From: Exobasidium rhododendri
Lineage: Eukaryota; Basidiomycota; Exobasidiomycetes; Exobasidiales; Exobasidiaceae
Direction: 5' to 3'
NCBI GenBank assembly: GCA_026210745.1
Contig: CP110632.1
Coordinates: 620,001 to 684,000, forward strand
Length of the DNA stretch: 64,000 nt
In this document: in pieces, positions 1 through 9,790 of the stretch
Numbering within the stretch: the stretch's first letter is position 1
Layout of the letters: each line of letters begins with the position of its first letter
Made by a program: the position numbers and the translations under genes
Notes under the pieces: generated by a model
Databases searched by the model: none
The model's input: the letters and a program-made list of their open reading frames with translations, nothing else
Told to the model about the DNA's origin: nothing

Positions 1-635
1 GCAGTCGCGAATGTGCAATTTCCTAGAGTACAAAGGTGGGCAGCGTGTCGAGAGGGGGAAGATGGAGAAGATAGCTGTGGAACACTAACACATGCGAACA
101 ACAGACACGAAAGTGATATATAGAAGATACGCCTCACTGTTCTTTGTGACCGGAATCGGACAGGAGGACAACGAACTGGTGACGCTGGAAATCATACATC
201 GATATGTTGAGATTCTGGATCGATACTTTGGCAACGTGAGATCGGAGTGGGCTTCGATAAGACCTTACAGAGATACGGAATTATTGACGACTTTTTACTT
301 GCCATGTAACAGGTCTGCGAGTTGGATCTGTACGTCGTGGAGGCGAGAAGTGGCTGCGAAAGAAGCTCTTGCTCACCCGATTCCTTTCTCCCCACAGCAT
401 CTTCAATTTTCAGAAGGCTTACTCTGTACGTTAACGTCCATTGTCCATCGTGACCCCGACAACCGCTGATCTCCTTCACACACTCACTCAGATCCTTGAC
501 GAGCTCATCATAGCTGGAGAAATGCAAGAGTCGAGCAAGAAGTCAGTCTTGCGGGTCGTCAGTCAATCTGACTCGATCGAAGAGGCCGAAAACTCAGAAG
601 ACAGCCTCGCAAGGATCGGCAGTAGAAGTGGCTGA
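1..635 (+). CDS. APS1: AP-1 clathrin adaptor sigma subunit (5' end outside window)
   Basis: Small sigma chain of the AP-1 clathrin adaptor, which sorts cargo between the trans-Golgi and endosomes. Visible exons are about 1-35, 105-235, 313-329, 398-425 and 492-635. Joined, they give an MCNFLEYKD stretch, then [30 protein letters not shown], a VCELDLIFNF segment and an [17 protein letters not shown] segment, which follow the AP-1 sigma family in order. The SKKSVL wording fits AP-1 sigma better than AP-2 sigma. One 17-nt exon (313-329) lies between two introns. The C-terminal tail is short and acidic and ends in SRSG. The start codon and roughly the first third of the protein lie upstream of base 1. 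The next gene (Rab5) converges on it with about 215 bp between stops. Boundaries were assigned from frame continuity and GT..AG sites. Confidence 0.85.
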
Positions 636-850
636 AGGTAGTACAGCTGTGTCGCTAATCCATGTACAGTATCACATCTCACTCAAATTAACAACACAAG
701 CGTCACATTGCTAGCTAGAGAAGTGTCCTCGAAACCGACTGGGAAGAAGATGTAGCTATGCGAGAATAGAAAGAGGGCCGAAGAGCATACATGGAAGGGT
801 TGGGAAAAGTAAAATAGTACAAAGGGGAGAGGGGAAAGGGGATAAGATGC

Positions 851-1925
851 TTAACAGTTGCAGGCATCGCGGTTCTGGCTTGCATTGGCACCCAAGTCGA
901 CACCTTGCCCTGAAGCGGAAGTGCGACCGGCATTGGCCCCTGTTCTGTTGTTTGCGTTACTGCTGGCCGTGCTGCGCTGTTGGGCAGCAACGATCTGGTC
1001 GATTGGGATCTTCTTTGCGATCTCGGTGAACAGCTCAATGACACCTTCTCCCGTCTTTGCACTCGTCTCAAAGAACAGTAGTCCACTTTCATCGGCATAC
1101 GCTTTCGCTTCCTCTGTTGGAACAGCTCTAGCTGATGTGCCCGTGCCTTGATCGCCAGTAACAGTGTCCGTCTCTTCGTCATCTTCGTCCTCATCGTCCT
1201 CATCTGTCTCTGCACTGTTTCCCCCTTCGCTGGCGGTGCTGCTGCTCTTGCCATTCGTCGACTTGGATGAAGGGTCCGACACCAAATCCAGCTTGTTACC
1301 CACCAGTGCAATGACGATGTTAGGATTGGCCTGGCGTTGCAATTCCTTCACCCACGACTTTGCCTTTTCGAAGGAACTCTGTTGGCGATAAGGAAGAGTT
1401 GAAGACGTCAGACTCTACTTACAAAGCTCTCGCCTGGACCCCACTCACCGCCTTGGTAATGTCGTATATGACTGCACTAGCTTGAGCATTTCGATAGTAC
1501 ATCGGTGCTAGGCTGTGGAATCGCTCTTGGCCTGCAGTGTCCCAGATCTCAAACTTGATCACAGCAGAGTCGAGTCGGCACTTTTGCTGCACACAACGGG
1601 TAAGAGTGGAAGAAAAGTAAGCGAGCAAGACTTACTTTTTCGTTGAAAGTAAGAGTCTACTCACTGTGAGGAAAGCGGCACCAATGGTAGGTTCTTTGTT
1701 CTCTTGGAATTCATTGCTGACGAAACGCAGAACGACCGACGACTTTCCCACAGCGGCTTCACCCTGGCAGATGAGAGAAGAGGAATTAGTCCCCCCCCTA
1801 TCTTTGACTAGATACGCACATCCGCCACCACTCACAAGCAAGACGAGCTTTGTCTGAAAAGGCTTTTGGTGAACTGCAGTGGACGAAGGAGCTGCTGATC
1901 CTGCTGTTGATGGTGCAGCTGACAT
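851..1925 (-). CDS. RAB5: Rab5/Ypt5-type small GTPase with acidic insert
   Basis: Early-endosome Rab GTPase controlling endosome fusion and traffic. Four exons: 1925-1836, 1763-1665, 1586-1449, 1378-851 (284 aa). The P-loop GEAAVGKSS is at residues 31-39, the switch I region contains PTIGAAF, switch II carries WDTAGQE near 78-84, NKLDL is at 137-141 and ETSAKTG follows near the C-terminus. The last three residues are CNC, a double-cysteine geranylgeranylation signal. The AAF and AMYYR-like (APMYYRNAQ) segments point to Rab5 rather than Rab7 or Rab11. It is longer than a usual Rab5 (about 215 aa) because of a roughly 50-residue Ser/Thr- and Asp/Glu-rich insert after NKLDL (about residues 143-193) and a Gly/Ala/Ser-rich tail of about 35 residues. 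All intron phases close perfectly. Confidence 0.93.
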
Positions 1926-2648
1926 GATTCCCTGCTTCTTTGCTTGCTTGAAGGATGGAAATGGGTGGAGAGTGTTGCAAGTCGAATCAATGATAATGAG
2001 GCGATGTGATCGTCCCTCCTCAGCCTCCCGGCGTACTAGTACAGTATCTATATCTCAAATTGTAAAAATAGTACGGGAAGGACACGTGGCCTTGTCAATT
2101 CCCCACGAATGCCCTGTCCATTCTGCATTCGCGGCCCACTAAAGCTGCGAAAGAGGGGACGGGACTGATTTTAAGATCATCATTGCAAGGTTCTCGGTGG
2201 AAGTAGCTTATAAGGACAAGAAGGAAAACAACCATCGCATGCGCAGGAAGAAAGGAAAGCGGGGACTCTGTCTGACCTGGGACATTGAGCGGTGTATTGT
2301 TGTGTCCAGTGGAAGCAATGCTCTTAAGGACATGTTTCGCTAGCGTCGAGCGTCAAATTGTCAGTCTACCACCGTGCTTCTTCCTTCAGCGGCTTTGTAT
2401 CAACTTCTGCAAATGTCAAGACCGCTGGCATGCGAGTGGGAAGGACGAGGGCTACTTCTGCATCTTTTTTTCCTTGAGGTGGGCTGAAGTTTATTGGTTT
2501 GCAACTTGAGGAGCAGGATCCCACTTTCTAAAGATGGAAGTGTGACTTGTGGTCAACTGAAAACGCTAGTGTAGAAGAACGTTCTGCCAATGATAGCTTT
2601 TCGGTTGTACATTCACCTGGGACGTATCCCTGATACTGAACAAGAAGC
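1926..2648. other. Gene-free stretch upstream of Rab5
   Basis: About 720 bp between the Rab5 start codon and the end of an unknown minus-strand gene. Only short ORFs without recognisable motifs occur. It presumably holds the Rab5 promoter and the 3' end of the minus-strand gene. I see no RNA gene or repeat here. Confidence 0.5.
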
Positions 2649-3559
2649 TTAATCTGGTGTGTCGAAGAAAGTGCTTTGCAGCCTTTGCAGCCTTTCCGAG
2701 GGTACCACACCCTTCAGAGCACTGATGTAGTGTTGAGATCCTTGGAGAAAGGCAGAAGATTCTTCCGAGTGAGCCTGTTTCTTTGCCTGTGCAACGTTGG
2801 CGAGGCCCCAAAAGAGACAGCCAAAGGCGATGTCGGACGCAGCAGGTGAGGAACGAAGTACTATACGTCCGTTAGAGCTCTCGACGACGTCCAATACCGT
2901 CATCCAAGCGGTAGTTTGGAGCGCGCCTACCTCTTTCGTTGCTACCAATCGAGTGACATCAGATGGTAGATTAGGACATTCAAGCTTCATGCAGCAATGA
3001 GAGCATAGAAGTGTCAGAAATGAGTCAAGAGAGGAGGCCGTAACGTGAGCTTGTTCAGCCTGACATCGCTTCCAACCACCCGTCCATTCTGACAGCTTTG
3101 GCAGAAGGCTAGCAGTTCCCTGGCTTCGAGCACCTGGCCTTGCAACTTAGCCTTGTAGGAACTTGAGGCGATGCTTCTCGCAGTACTGGAGAGAAGCTGT
3201 GCCGCGTTGAGCCAGTGTGCTGGAAATTGATTGTTCGGTAGTGGCAGCGAAAGGACCTCGGCGAGTCGGTCCGACACGAAGAGATCGCGGCCTTGATCGA
3301 GCGCATCGAATGCATCCTGGAGATAGACATACCAGTAGATGTATATGTGATCGTCGTTAATTTCGACACTGTCGACACCGTCAGCGCTTGAGCGAACTTG
3401 GAGCCTTTCCAGTACTCGAAAGATAGCGTGTACGCCAGTCACTTCAATGTGCAGCACATTTCTGCTCGCCTCGGGCAACTTCACGGCGGGCCAAACTTCT
3501 GACATGACTAGCATGGCTTGCAGTACCTCCAGAGTGAGATGCTGAGACAAGGCTGCCAC
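2649..3559 (-). CDS. Unknown protein, two or more exons
   Basis: Two long open segments on the minus strand (about 3559-3050 and 2990-2649) most likely form one gene joined by a short intron. The splice donor is uncertain; acceptor ..ATGAAG before CTTGAATGT fits the frame. I do not recognise the product. It is soluble-looking, with amphipathic helices and Leu/Ala-rich stretches in the first part, an Ala/Gly-rich helix (AFGCLFWGLANVAQAKKQ) in the second, and no signal peptide or membrane span. The 5' end is unclear: the open frame before 3559 has no good ATG (the first internal one is at about 3514), so an upstream exon may exist. Its 5' side abuts an RTA1-like fragment on the opposite strand. 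It could be a decaying gene. Confidence 0.5.
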
Positions 3560-3603
3560 GATCGATTCCCTAATGTCAGCAAGTATTCATGAGTTCCCTG
3601 CAG

Positions 3604-4294
3604 GTTCATCATCACATTGACCATAGGACCCAACTTCGTAAGCGGTGTGCTGTACGTCTCCTTGTCTCGTTTCATCTGGGCTCTGGGTCGAGAGTACTCC
3701 GTTCTTTCACCAGCATGGATTTCCTTCGGCTTCATATCTGCCGACTTCCTCTCAATCTGTGCGGTCGGTGCTGGTGGAGCCTTAGCTGCAATTTATGCAC
3801 CGTCCTTGCTGGGCGTGTACATTATGATTGGTGGCTTAGCGGGGCAAGCATTGTGTACGCTACTCTTCGGCCTCATGGGAGCCGTGTATGCGGCGACACG
3901 GAGGCGACATCTCGCCAAGACGACCGACGGGTACCTTTCTGAGCCCACGTATCTAGTGCGCCTTGGCTCCAAGCAGATCACACGCTTTGCCTACGGTGAG
4001 TTTTAAGCTGTGCATGTCTGGGAGAAACCGTTTTCCCCTTTAGCCCGGCCCCTTCGCACTGACGAGACGACGTTCTGTCAAGTTATCGCGCTCGCCTCGG
4101 TTTGCATGCTGATCCGTGCTGCTTATAGAATCGCTGAACTGAGCAAAGGATTCAACGGACCTTTGGCGCAAGAGGAAGTACCCTTTTTCCTCCTGGACCT
4201 CTTGCCGGTCTTGATCTCAATCTCCCTCTTGACGGTGTTGCATCCTCATCCAGATCTTTGGTATGCTAAGAAGGTGATGGAGGCCCGATTGTGA
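3604..4294 (+). pseudogene. RTA1-like membrane protein lacking its N-terminal part
   Basis: RTA1-family proteins are fungal seven-helix plasma membrane proteins linked to lipid translocation and drug tolerance. Two exons are readable: 3604-3995 and 4083-4294 (intron 3996-4082). They encode about five hydrophobic helices. Helix 3 carries the SGVLYVSLSRFIWALGREY region, then follow a GFISADFLSICAVGAGG helix, an IMIGGLAGQ helix, an LIRAAYRIAELSKG segment, and a last helix ending at VLHPHPDLWY. These match the family's helices 3 to 7 in order. The first two helices and any start codon are missing: upstream plus-strand sequence has no matching frame and is occupied by a minus-strand ORF. The remaining frame is intact, so either the loss is recent or a distant first exon was missed. 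I treat it as a 5'-truncated gene. Confidence 0.6.
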
Positions 4295-4470
4295 GATGGG
4301 AATGTTACAAGAATTCCTGGACCGATGCCCCATCGTGTACAGAAAAAGACAGTCCTCGCAAACATAGCATCGTCGTGATTACTTCATTAGGGTCAAATCA
4401 AAGACTTCATTTTAGTGGACTTTCGCTCACTAAGTGCCGGACCAAGGAGAGAGAAATAAGATAAAAAAGT

Positions 4471-4592
4471 TGCCATCAGTGGGATTCGAACCCACGAGAC
4501 TGAAGAGTCATGGGTGATCCGTAAATACGGTTGTAGTATACATCGCACAAGTTACTTAAAACCCACGCGATAACCAACTACGCGATGTTGGC
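4471..4592 (-). tRNA. tRNA-Leu (anticodon UAA) with intron
   Basis: Read on the minus strand, the sequence folds as a class II tRNA. The acceptor stem is GCCAACA with TGATGGC, the D-arm is GCG..CGC around TAGTTGGTTAT, and the anticodon stem is TGGGT with ACCCA. The loop is TTTAAG plus C, giving anticodon TAA. The long variable arm has a GACT-CTTC-AGTC stem, and the T-arm is GTGGG-TTCGAAT-CCCAC. The long variable arm supports leucine. A 38-nt intron (4517-4554) sits one base after the anticodon, the usual place. The discriminator base is A at 4471. One acceptor pair (fifth) is an A-A mismatch. The T-rich run just downstream (minus strand, beyond 4471) fits a Pol III terminator. Confidence 0.88.
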
Positions 4593-4768
4593 ACACAATG
4601 ACCGTGCGACAAACAATAACTCACTATATTCTCATGTCTGTATAACACTTACCGTCTACAAAGTTTGAGCAACAGAGTCTGACAGGGACGTGCGCAGGGT
4701 TTCAAGTATAGATCTGGCATCGTTCTTCGCCATGCCTCTCCTTTCTCGACCGACCTTGCTGGCTCGGT

Positions 4769-7700
4769 ATGGCTCCACGCACGCCGTCGCCGCTCCTGGC
4801 AGTACTCTTGGTCACGTCTTCATCTCGAGGTGCTTCTCTCACTTTTCAGTACCCTCGATGCCCTAAAGTCGAGAAGCGATATTCTCGAGTCCGGTATCAT
4901 GTGGACGATGAAGTGAACGATAACGAAGGTCAACAATTCCGACTGCACGAAGATGAGATGAATGAAGAGTACGATGTCACACTAGATATTAGCGATGACG
5001 AGGACGAGACGGAGGAAAGCGAGAGCGATATTAGCGACTCTTTTCAGGATCTCGACGACACGAGGTCGGAGGCCGAGGGTCGGCTGAGAAGGGGGGAGCT
5101 GGATGTAGCCAGTAGTGCAGGCGGTACAGGAGCAGGCGGAGGAAAGGAAAGGGCTGGCGCTTCTGATCAACGAGCAAAGAGACTGAGAGCGTATCAACAG
5201 TACCTTGGCTACGACTCGGGGATACTGGCGTCGATCCTCGCTCCCAAACGAGAGCTTTGCCATCGGAAATTCGAGCTCGTCATCGATGATCTGGCATTCA
5301 TCGGTCACCCACTGTGTGTGGATAAGGCTGGCAATTGGGACACCGACGCTCAACAGTTATCAAGAGGCCGGAACCAAACGAGAAAGGGTGAGATCGTCGA
5401 TGGCTATACCATTGGATCGCCCGCGGAAGATACAAGAACGGCGACGTTGGAGCCCGTCTCCTCTTCACAAGCCCCATTGACGATGTTCCATCTGGTACTT
5501 GTTTTGGATCGACCAGACCCTTCGCCCCACCTGCCTTCTCTTGACCTTACGACATGGCTACAGATCTTCTACGATAATATTGCATTCAAGATGACGGCCG
5601 CTCTCTTTGCCGAAGAGGTCCGTTGCGAGTACGTGACAAAGGAGAGCGAAAGGCTCGGCTTATTGCGAGATCGGTGCATGGATGATGGTGAGCAGGTCCT
5701 TCTTGCTGGGTAATATCTCATGCTGACCATCTCCGTCTTTCTAGCGCAATCATACTCGTCTTTCCTCACACACTCGCTGCACACCTCCTCCCTGGCTCGC
5801 TCCTTGCAACAGGTGTACTCGTCCATCTCGCTCTCTTCAAACGCCTTTGTCACCATCAATGAGTCCATCGACGTGCACCTTCAGCTTCCACCGATACTTC
5901 ATGATCCTACTCGGATGATGCGTATTGCTGACGTCGAGACGCCCATCGACACAAATGATGCAGTCTATTCTCGAGGTACCTCTGCAGGACCTGTCAACAT
6001 CGACGATCTGATCTACGAAGAATGGACGCGGACGACGGGACCTTTCTTGCTTCCCTGGAAGACACTGCTGCTGTTGAACGGTCAAGACGACGTAAGTTTA
6101 GGTGAGGATGCTGACAATTTGAGCACGCTGGACGTGGCTGCTGAGCAAGGAATCGAAGCATGGTCCAAGAAGTTCACTCTCTTCCTGAAACCGACTCTAG
6201 AAGGGGTTCCGACGTGAGTGGAAGTGTGCAGCGAGCGTCTCTACCTCTTTACTCACCTAAGAATCTCTGCTAAAGCTTCGCCGAGCTAGCGGACCTCTTA
6301 GACTGGAGCCTGGACGACGATGTCTACCCGATGGTGCGACATTTGATCTACTACCGCGAAGCTAGAGTGATCGATGTGCCGCGAATACAGAACTACTATG
6401 CCATTTCACCTCTTTTCGATCTGTCTGACTTGACCAGGTTATCCGTCTCCTGGTCCCTTCGATTCCCGACACTGCCACCTCTAGCTGCATTTTTGGCCAC
6501 ACTGTCCTCTGCGTTGAAGCCCTACAGCACGCAATTACCACGCAAAGATCAGCGCAATTTGTGCCTCGACTCTCTAATATGGCTCCTTCGACATCAGGTG
6601 GTAGTGCAGATGCATGTCCGTCTGCGTCTGATTGCAGGTGAAGACGCCAAAAGAAAGGCAGCCATCACGCGCAAGGCGGAGCGGGTGAAGCTGGAGGAGC
6701 AACGTCAAAAGAGGATCAACAGAATGGCAGAGAAGGAGCGTAAAGTACAAAGAAGGAAAGGTCCGACCAGTTCAACTTCCCACTTGTCCACTCATTCACG
6801 ATCCGCTCCTGCTGATGTGATTGGAGCAGGGGAAGGCTACGAGCGAGGAAGGAGTCGAGATCGGTCCATGTCGCCTAGTCAGAACAAGCTCGATCAGAGA
6901 CAAGAGAGCCACAAAGCTGTTACTACATCTGCTTCCGGATTGAGCGCGACGAGACCGACTCCCTCACAATTGCCAACGTCTCTGCGCAACCCTAGTATAG
7001 CCCAACTGAGCGTTCCGACGACAATTGCAATTCCGACGCCTCTACCAGAAGAGATGGAGGAGTTGAAATTCGAAAGACGACCGGTGCTACGATCTAGATC
7101 ACCTTCCCGAATGCTCGTTTTGGCTGCAGAGAGGCGCTTGAATAGCTCGAGTACGAGGGGAGGCAGTGGATCTCGTCCCAGCACCCCTCGTGGGAGAGGT
7201 AGGACTAAAGGACACCTACGAGATTCCAGTGGAAATGCAGAGATAGACGGGATAAAGGATGCAACATCATCGCAAGAAGCAAATCAAGCAAAAGGAGCAT
7301 CTCAATCTAGACAGCGTGAAGCAAAAGGGAAGACCAACAGTCGATCGCCTTCTCGAGCCAGAATGAGAATCACCGGATTTGGAGAGGGCGAGGAAGTGCA
7401 TCACATGGCGGAAGGAAAGACGAGCAGCCAGGACTCCTCGTTGCACAGAAGAGCAGAAGAGGAAAGGAGACTGAGCTTGGTGGGAGAAGAGAGGGACGAG
7501 AGAGCTATGCCTGCTTCTACCGCAACGAAGCTGCCAAAGCCCGTCAAGGCAGCAACGACAGTAGAGGACTATAGCAGTGCCAACGACGTCGAAGACGAGA
7601 GTGATCCAGACGACGACGAAGAGGCATACCTGGGCGAGGAGAGCATCCTCGATGTGGAAGCGTGGGAATTGACTCCTCAATCAAGTATCATCGCCGAGCC

Positions 7701-7983
7701 AAGTCGTGCAGGTGGGGACGAAAACGAGTGGATCGACGCCATCGTAGAGGATCGGCCTCAGTGGCTCGCTCAGAGGCTATTCAAGTGAGTGCTGTCGTTT
7801 TCCTTTTTCTTACTTCCGCTCACTGACATACTGAAACAATACCCTTCGAAAAGACTCTTGCCGTTCTTGAATGGGAAACATACCATCGACGAAATTGTAT
7901 ACCGACTAGATTGGAGACGCAAAGATCTGAGAGCTGTGCTGGTGGCCTTCAAGGAGGAAATCCTGACCTTGGTCCATCCATGA
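4769..7983 (+). CDS. NPR3: NPR3, SEACIT/GATOR1 subunit
   Basis: Nitrogen permease regulator 3 works with NPR2 and IML1 as a GTPase-activating complex that switches off TORC1 at the vacuole when amino acids are short. Exons 4769-5687, 5745-6213, 6276-7784 and 7854-7983 give 1008 aa with all phases closing. The N-terminus has the LLAVLLVTSSSRGASLTFQYP strand typical of the family's longin-like start, followed by a long acidic insert. The core FHLVLVLDRP and DNIAFKMTAALF segments follow, then WKTLLLL and the helical FAELADLLDWSLDDDVYPMV region. A long disordered Ser/Arg-rich linker (about residues 590-890) precedes the last exon, which encodes the winged-helix end (LLPFLNGKHTIDEIVYR). The length is within the range of basidiomycete NPR3 proteins. 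Confidence 0.93.
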
Positions 7984-8150
7984 AGCGGCCGCAATAGAAA
8001 ACACTGTACTTGTAGTCCATCATTCATCAAAGATACCCAGCCTTCATCACAGATCTTCTCGATGAGCAAGCATGGAGTGATGGTAAGGAGGCAATGCCCA
8101 TTTTCTTTTCACATCGTCTCGTCTTATTATCCCTTTCCTCGAATGCGAAA

Positions 8151-9443
8151 TCAATCCAACAGCGACATCTGAGCTCCCTGATCCGCCACCATCCATTCGA
8201 TGTCCAGCTCTGTGAGGAAGGACAACATCTGCGAACAAGGCGGACGTACGGCGTCTTCAGCATTTATGACTTCATCAGGCACAAGTATCGCCTCACCATC
8301 GACTGCCTCCTCTCTGCTTCTCCTCGCGCCATCTCTGTATGAAGTCTGTCACCGCGAATCTTGAGCAGTCTGTAGTAATAGAAGGAGAAAAAGAGGTAGT
8401 AGTAGAAGGAGAATGAGAGATGAGTGTTCTGCGTGACAATCATTCAAGGACATCGTTTTGCAGCCTCACTTTTCATGAAAGTGGGCAATGGCACTACCAT
8501 TGTAGCCCTGTCCCTGTTCAGCGGGTGGAACAGAGTCATTCGCTGCGTTGGCAGGCGGGATGTGCAGGGGCCGATTCTTTACGGCGCTGAATGCAGCCAC
8601 CCTCAGTATACCTAGCCAGAGACACGCATCGCAGTGCTGCAAGTCAGCGCAACCCTCGGCAGAAAGGGTCGCTCTCCTTCCATACACATCTTCACAACTC
8701 ACCGATACTCCCGATAGCATCCAGCCTGTCTGCATCACTAACACATTTGAACTCAGGGCAGCCTCCTTCCCATTCCATCTGCATCTCATCACCGGCACTC
8801 TTATTACCACGCTTAACTCGATCAATCCTGGCTTCCTCTTTCGACCAAGACGTTGAGTCGACTATTCGATATACCAATTTTACTTGTTCGGGAGTGATGA
8901 CCTTGGCTTCTATGTACCGTTGCATGAAAGGCGAAATGACTGACGATGCAGTAATCGAAGCGGCTGAATGTGGCGGTAGATACTTGGCATCGCAAAGGTC
9001 ATGGAAGAGGCTGATCAGGTAGTAAGAGAGCTCTGCTGAGGTCAGTCATGAGACACCACCCACCCTGGAAAGCGAGGCCGAGATCATGACCCACGCTGCT
9101 AATTCAAGCACGACCTTGTCTATCCCGTTTCCATCCTCATCGCCAGCGAGCGAGCGGCACCTTGACAAATTAAGTGCCATCAGTCGCACTCGCTGGACTG
9201 TAAGGAGGCCAGTGATAAGCGTGTGTCTGCTCAAAGCTCAGCATCCCTTGGACACACCATGATGCCAGTCGTGTGAGGGGTCATGGTCCTTGAATTTGTC
9301 CTGCGTGGAGAGAGTGTGGATGAGTGACTTCTTTGCACTAGGGCCATCCCTCCTCCAAGGCGACGAATTACCTTCACAAATAGCTCGGCCTCCTGCAGCA
9401 AGTCTTCCACGGCCAGCATCCCGTTATCGCTCTCGATTGCCAT
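8151..9443 (-). CDS. HD-domain metal-dependent phosphohydrolase
   Basis: Seven exons: 9443-9372, 9300-9258, 9197-9095, 9010-8703, 8611-8470, 8369-8297, 8228-8151 (272 aa, every intron phase closes). The protein follows the HD superfamily hydrolases related to bacterial YedJ. Metal ligands are visible as H30 and H34..HH in HDPSHDWHHV, then the HD pair in AALFHDLCDAKY (H76, D77), then SDADRLDAIGSIG, where the last family Asp lies. It continues with an AIAHFHEKLLKI segment and an RLHTEMARGEAERR helix. The family is expected to cleave phosphate esters of nucleotides or similar substrates, but the substrate is not known. It shares a 347-bp divergent promoter region with the hydrolase gene at 9791. 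Plus-strand ORFs across it are shadows. Confidence 0.85.
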
Positions 9444-9790
9444 TCTCTCTCCGCCGGCACACGCTGCCTCTTCTTACGTAGGCAAAGGGAGGGAGACAAC
9501 GCTCCAGAAGACTGATAGAATCGTGAACCACTGGAAACAGGAAAACTATATTTAGACTTTTTTGAAGAAGTGAATGTGGCGCGATGATCTGACTTGACTT
9601 TAAGACGCCCTTTCGGGTTGCATTGCCGATCTGAAGCAGGTACCAGGGCACACGAGATGTTGCAGCGTAAAGAAGTTTTCAGGCTGAACTTGCAATGTTG
9701 CATCGGCGCTTCCGACTTCTCCATCTTCTCTCTGTCGCCATTCAGTCACCTTCACTTGCGGGGACACTAGTACTGTGACGGGGAAGCACG
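9444..9790. promoter_or_regulatory. Divergent promoter region
   Basis: The two start codons of the HD-hydrolase (minus) and the alpha/beta-hydrolase (plus) face away from each other across 347 bp, so both promoters must lie here. No clear TATA box or operator was identified. Confidence 0.5.

Noticed and set aside
8591-9022. Plus-strand ORF of 143 codons
   Set aside because: Antisense to exons of the HD phosphohydrolase, whose seven exons close in phase and show conserved metal ligands.
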